Origin: Chthoniobacterales bacterium
GTDB taxonomy: Bacteria > Verrucomicrobiota > Verrucomicrobiia > Chthoniobacterales > UBA10450
Direction: 5' to 3'
Assembly: GCA_025980625.1 (NCBI GenBank)
Contig: JAICXG010000091.1
Span: 1-10,361 of the forward strand
Length of the DNA: 10,361 bases
Positions 6,192 to 10,361 of this stretch are shown here, piece by piece. The translations under genes were made by a program, and so were the position numbers. Under the pieces are notes generated by a model. That model saw nothing but the letters and a program-made list of their open reading frames with translations, searched no databases and was not told the DNA's origin. Each line of letters starts with the position of its first letter. Within the stretch, counting starts at the first letter, position 1.

Positions 6192-7220
6192 ATGCATCCC
6201 AGCTCCTACGATCGGATGGCCGAGTTCTGCCAGGATTACCTGCGCGATTGGAAAAAGAAACCGTTGACGATCGTCGATCTCGGCAGCTGCGACTACAATG
6301 GGAGTTATCGGCCGATCTTCGATCACAAGCCGTGGCGTTATATCGGGGCTGATCTTGCGGCGGGTCCGAATGTTGATTTGGTCCTGCGCAGCCCCTATAC
6401 CTGGCACGAGCTCCGAACCGGAAGCGTGGACGTATTGGTCTCAGGGCAAACGTTCGAGCATACCGAATTCTTTTGGGAGACCATGCTGGAGATCGCACGG
6501 GTGCTAAAACCGGGCGGTCTTTGCTGCATCATCGCGCCGGCTTCCGGCAACGAGCATCGCTTCCCCTTGGATTGCTGGCGGATTTTCGCCGACGGTTTTC
6601 GCGCCGTGAGTCGCTATGCCGGGCTCCAGGTGTTACACGCTCACACCCATTGGGCGGAGCCGGCACGCTATGACTGGGAGAGCAATAAGTGGCATGACTC
6701 GATCTTGATTGCTCGCAAAGGTCCAGAGTCACTTCGTGAGAAGGTCCGTAACTGCTGGTTGCGCCGGCTCCGGCGCCGCTTTTACCCATTGCCGCAAAAT
6801 GACGAGTCACTAATCCAGGTCTTTTTCTCAGGCGACGGGATTCATTGTGAAGAGGCTTCGGTCATCGCCGGTGTGGAGCAGGGAGACTGGCGAGAAGTGC
6901 TCCTCTCCTTACCCCGCGGGGCTCAGGCTGCACCGCTTCGGATCGACTTCATGCGTACGTTACCAGTCATTGACATTTCCTCAGTGATTGTTCGTTCGAA
7001 CAGCAGCGACATTTTTTCGGCGGCGAGACCTGATGAATTTGCCTCGATTGTTGTAACAGGTGATGCGGAGCGGGTCCCACATCCCACCTGGCTGCGGCTT
7101 CGGATCACAGGGCTGGATCCGCAACTTATATTGCCGCGTCTCGAGGGAATTGCTGACGACGCCAGGCTGACTATCCGGTTGCGACTTCGAATTGCGCGTG
7201 AAGCAGCTCCGAACAGCTAG
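6192..7220 (+). CDS. SAM-dependent methyltransferase with C-terminal beta-rich glycan-type module
   Basis: The 342-residue protein starts at an ATG preceded by GGAG (6183-6186). Residues about 1-175 are a Methyltransf_11-like domain. 'IVDLGSCDYNGSYR' (27-40) is motif I with Cys-Asp in place of the usual Gly-x-Gly; 'YIGADL' (50-55) ends in the acidic beta-2 residue; and 'SGQTFEHTEFFWE' (84-96) plus 'VLKPGGLCCIIAP' (104-116) are the post-I and strand-5 motifs. Residues about 205-335 are a separate beta-rich region ('QVFFSGDGIHCEEASV', 'GDWREVLLSLP', 'LRIDFMRTLPVIDISSVIV') that resembles the all-beta modules in some large polysaccharide glycosyltransferases. It could hold the glycan acceptor. 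The next gene begins inside its last codons, so the two are probably coupled. Codon use looks more relaxed and AT-richer than in the minus-strand operon. Confidence 0.85.
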   Translation: MHPSSYDRMAEFCQDYLRDWKKKPLTIVDLGSCDYNGSYRPIFDHKPWRYIGADLAAGPNVDLVLRSPYTWHELRTGSVDVLVSGQTFEHTEFFWETMLEIARVLKPGGLCCIIAPASGNEHRFPLDCWRIFADGFRAVSRYAGLQVLHAHTHWAEPARYDWESNKWHDSILIARKGPESLREKVRNCWLRRLRRRFYPLPQNDESLIQVFFSGDGIHCEEASVIAGVEQGDWREVLLSLPRGAQAAPLRIDFMRTLPVIDISSVIVRSNSSDIFSAARPDEFASIVVTGDAERVPHPTWLRLRITGLDPQLILPRLEGIADDARLTIRLRLRIAREAAPNS

Positions 7221-9363
7221 GAGATTGGTCAGACAATTGCTGGATCGGCTGGGACGCCGTCTTCGCGGCCAGGCTGTAGCGAAGAAGACCTATTACGGCC
7301 TACCCCACGATTACCTCTGCTGGATCGATGAACCAATTGCCTGGGATCGGCTAACTCACCGGTTTAAGTTCTCAGGCTGGTGTTTCTCCCGGACGGCGAG
7401 TCCGATCCATCGATTGCGGGTCTATCTTGATAACGTTGAGATACCAGTTAGTCATGGGTTGATTCGAGCAGACGTTGCATCAGCTTATCCCGAGTCCCGC
7501 GAAGCTGGTCATAGCGGATTTGCAGCTAGCATCGAGGTGCCGTCAGACGACAGTCACATGCTGCGGCTGGAGGCAGCACGAGATGATGGACTTTGGCAGG
7601 AGATACTTCGCCAGCCCATCATAGTGCCAGCGGAGGGCCGGCGCGGAAGCTATTTCGACTGGGTCAACCGGTATGACACTATGACTTTTCGCGATCGTTG
7701 CCGGATTCGAAAGCTAAGTGCAACTTCGCTCCGGCCGTCTTTCTGGATCTACCTGACGATTCGCGCGGGAAAGGCAGGACAGGGCGTAGAAGCAGTCGAG
7801 GCCGTCCGGAAGCAACTTTATCCTAATTGGATTTTGAACATATGCGCGGAAAAGACGTTGTCGCCCGATGAAAAGTCGCGATTAGCATCGGCGGCACAAG
7901 ACTCTAGAATCAAGCTGAGTGTTCTTAGCGCTGATGGCTTTTCCATTGCGCTCAATCGCAACCTCCAACTGGTCTCGGGAGACTTTGTTTGTCTTTTAAC
8001 GTCTGACGCTTTGCTTTCTCCTGACGCACTCTTCCTGCTCGCCGAAGCTGTGTCGCAGCACCCTGAAGCAAAGCTCCTTTATGGAGACGAAGACGAACTT
8101 GATCTTCAAGGCTGTCGTACCCGGCCGAGCTTCAAGCCCGATTGGAATTGGGAGCTGCTGCTGTCGCAAGACTATGTCTCTTCCTTCGTTGTCTTTGAGG
8201 CCAAGGTTGCAAAGTCTTTTTTGTTCCGGCCCGAAGCAGGCCACGCTCTTGCCTACGATTTCCTCCTGCGCTATGCGGCGCAACTGAAGAGGGGTCAGAT
8301 TTGCCACCTTCCTTTCATTCTGATCCACCGTACCTCTCACGAGATGGCTGGATGTTTGTCGCGGGACGAGGTGGCGGCCGTAGAATATCTCCTCGCGCGT
8401 CATCACATTATGGCGAAGGTGATTCCAATCGAAGGCCGGCATTGCCGCCAGGTTGGCTATTATCTTCCGCCAGACGAGCCTTCGGTTTCAATCATAATTC
8501 CTACCCGAGACAGAGTGGAGTTACTCCAGGCATGTGTGGAAAGCATTGTTCGCAGGACAACCTATCGAAATTATGAATTGATCCTGGTCGACAATGGAAG
8601 CCGCACGCTAGAAGCCCAGGGTTACCTTGCTGAGATAACACGTGATAACAGAGTCCGTGTCTTGCGGCAGGATGAACCGTTTAATTTTAGCCGACTTAGT
8701 AATTGCGGCGTCGCCGAGAGCGAGGCGGAGTTTGTCCTGCTGATGAACAATGACATCACGGTGATCACCGCGAATTGGCTGGAGGAGATGGTCGGGTACG
8801 GTGTGCAGCGCATGGTCGGGGCGGTCGGCGCGCGGCTTCTTTACCCTGACAACCGGGTCCAGCAGGCGGGAGTCGTTCTCGGAGCGGGGGCGCACGAAGT
8901 GGCGGAGGTCGCCCATCGCGGCATTCCGCGAACAGCGGCCGGATATCTATCCCGCGCGATCCTGCCTCAGGAAGTCTCAGCGGTCGGCGCGGCCTGTATG
9001 TTAGTGCGACGGAAGAGTTATCTAGAGGTCGGAGGATTCGATGAGAGTAACCTTAAGATTGCATTCAATGACATCGACTTTTGCCTGAAGCTTCGCCAAC
9101 GTGGCTATCGAATCATCTTCTGCCCGGGAGCAGAACTGTATCATCATGAGCATGCCACCCGTGGCAGTGACGTGACGGAGTCGAACCAGGCGCGCTTTAA
9201 CCGCGAGATTGGCTTTATGAAACAGAAGTGGGGTAAGGAACTCGAGGCAGACCCTTATTATAACCCTAATCTGTCGCTCGGCCGAGAGCTGTTTGTGCCG
9301 GCGTTCCCACCGCGAGTGGTTAAGCCCTGGCGCGTGCGCACCCGGAAAGTAGTCAATCGCTAA
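7198..9363 (+). CDS. Large tandem-GT2 glycosyltransferase with SGW module and degenerate first GT2 domain
   Basis: I chose the GTG at 7198 (721 residues); a TTG at 7192 would add two residues. Both overlap the upstream stop at 7218-7220, and neither has a clear Shine-Dalgarno. After a basic N-terminus, residues about 40-145 carry the SGW module: 'FKFSGWCF' (56-63), RADV (90-93) and SGF (106-108). Domain 1 (about 180-385) keeps the GT2 scaffold ('YGDEDEL', 'FKPDWNWELLLSQDY') but has lost its key sites: 'CAEKTL' for ADDAS, 'LLTSDA' for LLDxDD and 'HALAYDF' for the QDYDL segment. Domain 2 (about 428-660) is intact: 'VSIIIPTRDR', 'LVDNGS' (463-468), 'LMNND' (515-519), 'FNDIDFCL' (623-630) and 'LYHHE' (647-651). 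The architecture matches RfbC-like O-antigen biosynthesis proteins. The product is probably cytoplasmic, with activity residing in domain 2. It ends convergently against nusB. Confidence 0.9.
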   Translation: MKQLRTARRLVRQLLDRLGRRLRGQAVAKKTYYGLPHDYLCWIDEPIAWDRLTHRFKFSGWCFSRTASPIHRLRVYLDNVEIPVSHGLIRADVASAYPESREAGHSGFAASIEVPSDDSHMLRLEAARDDGLWQEILRQPIIVPAEGRRGSYFDWVNRYDTMTFRDRCRIRKLSATSLRPSFWIYLTIRAGKAGQGVEAVEAVRKQLYPNWILNICAEKTLSPDEKSRLASAAQDSRIKLSVLSADGFSIALNRNLQLVSGDFVCLLTSDALLSPDALFLLAEAVSQHPEAKLLYGDEDELDLQGCRTRPSFKPDWNWELLLSQDYVSSFVVFEAKVAKSFLFRPEAGHALAYDFLLRYAAQLKRGQICHLPFILIHRTSHEMAGCLSRDEVAAVEYLLARHHIMAKVIPIEGRHCRQVGYYLPPDEPSVSIIIPTRDRVELLQACVESIVRRTTYRNYELILVDNGSRTLEAQGYLAEITRDNRVRVLRQDEPFNFSRLSNCGVAESEAEFVLLMNNDITVITANWLEEMVGYGVQRMVGAVGARLLYPDNRVQQAGVVLGAGAHEVAEVAHRGIPRTAAGYLSRAILPQEVSAVGAACMLVRRKSYLEVGGFDESNLKIAFNDIDFCLKLRQRGYRIIFCPGAELYHHEHATRGSDVTESNQARFNREIGFMKQKWGKELEADPYYNPNLSLGRELFVPAFPPRVVKPWRVRTRKVVNR

Positions 9364-9802
9364 CGGAATCTTCCGGCGCGACCGGTTCGCGCAAGGGACG
9401 CGAAAGGTCATTCTTGACCCGGTCGAGAATTCCATTCACAAAGCGCCACGAATCGGGGCCACCAAATTCCCTGGCCAGCTCGATCGCTTCGTTAATCGAG
9501 ACGACCGGCGGGATATCATCGCGATAAAACATCTCGTAAATCCCGAGCCGCAAAACGTTGCGATCGACCGCGGAGATACGGCGGAATTCATAGTTCTCGC
9601 AGTAACGCTGGATGCGCTCGTCGATTTCCGGCAAATGCGCGATCATACCTTCGATCAGCGGTTGCGCGAATAACTTCACCTTTTCTTTTGCCGGACAAAG
9701 CTCCCAGAACTCGGTGATGTTCTCCGGGCCTTCGCCACCGTGGAGGTCGCGCCAGAAATGATATTGAAGCGCCGCACGGCGCCCTGCTCGTCGCCGACCC
9801 AT
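9353..9802 (-). CDS. nusB: Transcription antitermination factor NusB
   Basis: The 149-residue protein is of normal NusB length. The N-terminal 'RRRAGRRAALQYHF' is the Arg-rich helix that contacts boxA RNA. The strongly conserved NusB core follows: 'RISAVDRNVLRLGIYEM' and 'VSINEAIELAREFGGPDSWRFVNGILDRV'. NusB with NusE (S10) binds boxA in rRNA leaders and supports processive transcription antitermination. A middle segment ('ENITEFWELCPAKEKVKLFAQPLIEGM') matches the family's helical linker. The ATG at 9802-9800 begins one base after the ribH stop, so the two genes are almost certainly cotranscribed; ribH-nusB is a widespread bacterial arrangement. The 3' end overlaps the convergent GT2 gene by 11 bases. 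It is unrelated to the polysaccharide genes and marks the boundary of that locus. Confidence 0.97.
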   Translation of the reverse strand: MGRRRAGRRAALQYHFWRDLHGGEGPENITEFWELCPAKEKVKLFAQPLIEGMIAHLPEIDERIQRYCENYEFRRISAVDRNVLRLGIYEMFYRDDIPPVVSINEAIELAREFGGPDSWRFVNGILDRVKNDLSRPLREPVAPEDSVSD

Positions 9803-9803
9803 C

Positions 9804-10277
9804 TTACTTGCGCAGTTTGGCGAGCAGGCCCGCCATCTCGAAAGCGGCGCGCGCTGCTTCGGTGCCGCGATTCATCTCGTGCTCGAGACAACGTTTGCGC
9901 GCCTGCGCCTCGTTTTTCAAACTCAGGACGGCGTGAATCACCGGCACGCCGCATTCGAGAGAAATTTGCTGGAGCGCTTGCGTCACAGCCTGACCGAGAA
10001 ATTGCGCGTGCGCCGTTTTCCCTTCCAGGATCACGCCCAGCGCAATGATCGCCTGCGCGGTTTTCTGCGCCGCCACCTCGCGCACCGCGAGCGGGATTTC
10101 AAAAGCGCCGGGCACCCGAAGAAGGCTGACGTCCGTCCCTGGCGAGAGGGCGCGCAGTTCCTTTGTGCAATGTTGGATAAGGCCGTCGACGTATTTCGAA
10201 TTAAACCGGCTCGCGACGAGAACAAAGCGGTGGGGAGCATTCTTCGGGCGCGGCTTTGTCGGGGCTAGCTGCGACAT
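9804..10277 (-). CDS. ribH: 6,7-dimethyl-8-ribityllumazine synthase
   Basis: The 157-residue product is lumazine synthase, the penultimate enzyme of riboflavin synthesis, which condenses 5-amino-6-ribitylaminouracil with 3,4-dihydroxy-2-butanone 4-phosphate, usually within an icosahedral or pentameric assembly. Visible family features are 'VASRFNSKYVDGL' (21-33), the substrate-binding aromatic/Asn segment; 'VPGAFEIP' (55-62); 'ALGVILEGKTAHAQF' (79-93) with the conserved His90; and 'NRGTEAARAA' (136-145), matching the usual N-(K/R)-G-x-E-A-A. I start it at the ATG 10277-10275. An in-frame GTG at 10340 would add 21 residues translated from the heptanucleotide array, which is not family-like. 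No Shine-Dalgarno is obvious before the ATG. nusB follows after one base. No FMN riboswitch is recognisable in the short upstream sequence available. Confidence 0.95.
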   Translation of the reverse strand: MSQLAPTKPRPKNAPHRFVLVASRFNSKYVDGLIQHCTKELRALSPGTDVSLLRVPGAFEIPLAVREVAAQKTAQAIIALGVILEGKTAHAQFLGQAVTQALQQISLECGVPVIHAVLSLKNEAQARKRCLEHEMNRGTEAARAAFEMAGLLAKLRK

Positions 10278-10286
10278 TGGCAGGAT

Positions 10287-10335
10287 TGAATCGTGAAGCG
10301 TGAAGCGTGAAGCGTGAATCGTGAATCGTGAATCG
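10287..10335. repeat. Tandem heptanucleotide array, seven copies of TGAA(T/G)CG
   Basis: Seven perfect 7-base units run head to tail over 49 bases: one TGAATCG, three TGAAGCG and three TGAATCG. On the ribH coding strand the units read CGATTCA or CGCTTCA. The array ends only nine bases upstream of the ribH ATG, so it lies in the leader or promoter. The unit length is not a multiple of three, and copy number could change by slippage. The clustered T/G variant order suggests block expansion. Confidence 0.95.
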
Positions 10336-10361
10336 GCCACGATGTAACGAGCCCAGCCTTC

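Noticed and set aside
10278..10340. A 21-residue N-terminal extension of lumazine synthase from a GTG at 10340.
   Set aside because: It is simply the translation of the heptanucleotide array (a 7-residue periodic peptide) and is absent from typical RibH; the ATG at 10277 gives a normal length.
1..10361. CRISPR arrays, tRNA or rRNA genes, insertion sequences, phage or defence genes.
   Set aside because: Looked for on both strands; no regularly spaced direct repeats with spacers, cloverleaf sequence, transposase or terminal inverted repeats were seen.

Overview
The window looks like a chromosomal surface-polysaccharide locus from a high-GC Gram-negative bacterium, ending beside a housekeeping ribH-nusB pair. 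A soil-type Verrucomicrobiota (Spartobacteria/Chthoniobacterales-like) origin is my best guess. It rests on base composition, on the many multidomain glycosyltransferases and methyltransferases, and on the ribH-nusB pairing. There is no marker gene here to prove it.

Layout. Bases 1-326 (minus) hold the 5' part of a class I SAM methyltransferase that runs off the left edge. Bases 404-1195 (plus) encode a small GT8-like glycosyltransferase. From about 5979 down to 1192 (minus) lies a tight four-gene operon: a GT4 glycosyltransferase, a tandem-GT2 glycosyltransferase, an FkbM-family methyltransferase and a class I methyltransferase. All three internal junctions are 4-base stop/start overlaps, which implies translational coupling. 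A roughly 200-base divergent intergenic region (5980-6191) separates it from a plus-strand pair: a methyltransferase with an extra beta-rich C-terminal domain (6192-7220), overlapped by a large tandem-GT2 protein (7198-9363). That protein ends convergently, with an 11-base overlap, against nusB (9353-9802). nusB is preceded one base upstream by ribH (9804-10277), and a seven-copy heptanucleotide array lies just upstream of ribH.

How the genes fit together. The glycosyltransferases probably build, and the methyltransferases decorate or cap, an O-antigen-like or exopolysaccharide glycan on the cytoplasmic side of the membrane. Three enzymes with unrelated catalytic folds (FkbM methyltransferase, class I methyltransferase, GT2) share an N-terminal 'SGW...R(P/A)DV...GF' module, suggesting a common binding or docking role.

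Most notable signals. (1) A short motif, consensus TCGTTAGGC, occurs 11 times in both orientations between 1189 and 5876, in several reading phases, and nowhere else in the window. (2) The two tandem-GT2 proteins have lost catalytic residues in opposite domains. (3) A dnaX-type A AAA AAG heptamer sits at the GT4/GT2 stop/start overlap. (4) The 6192-9363 pair is motif-free and visibly less GC-rich, as if it had a different history.
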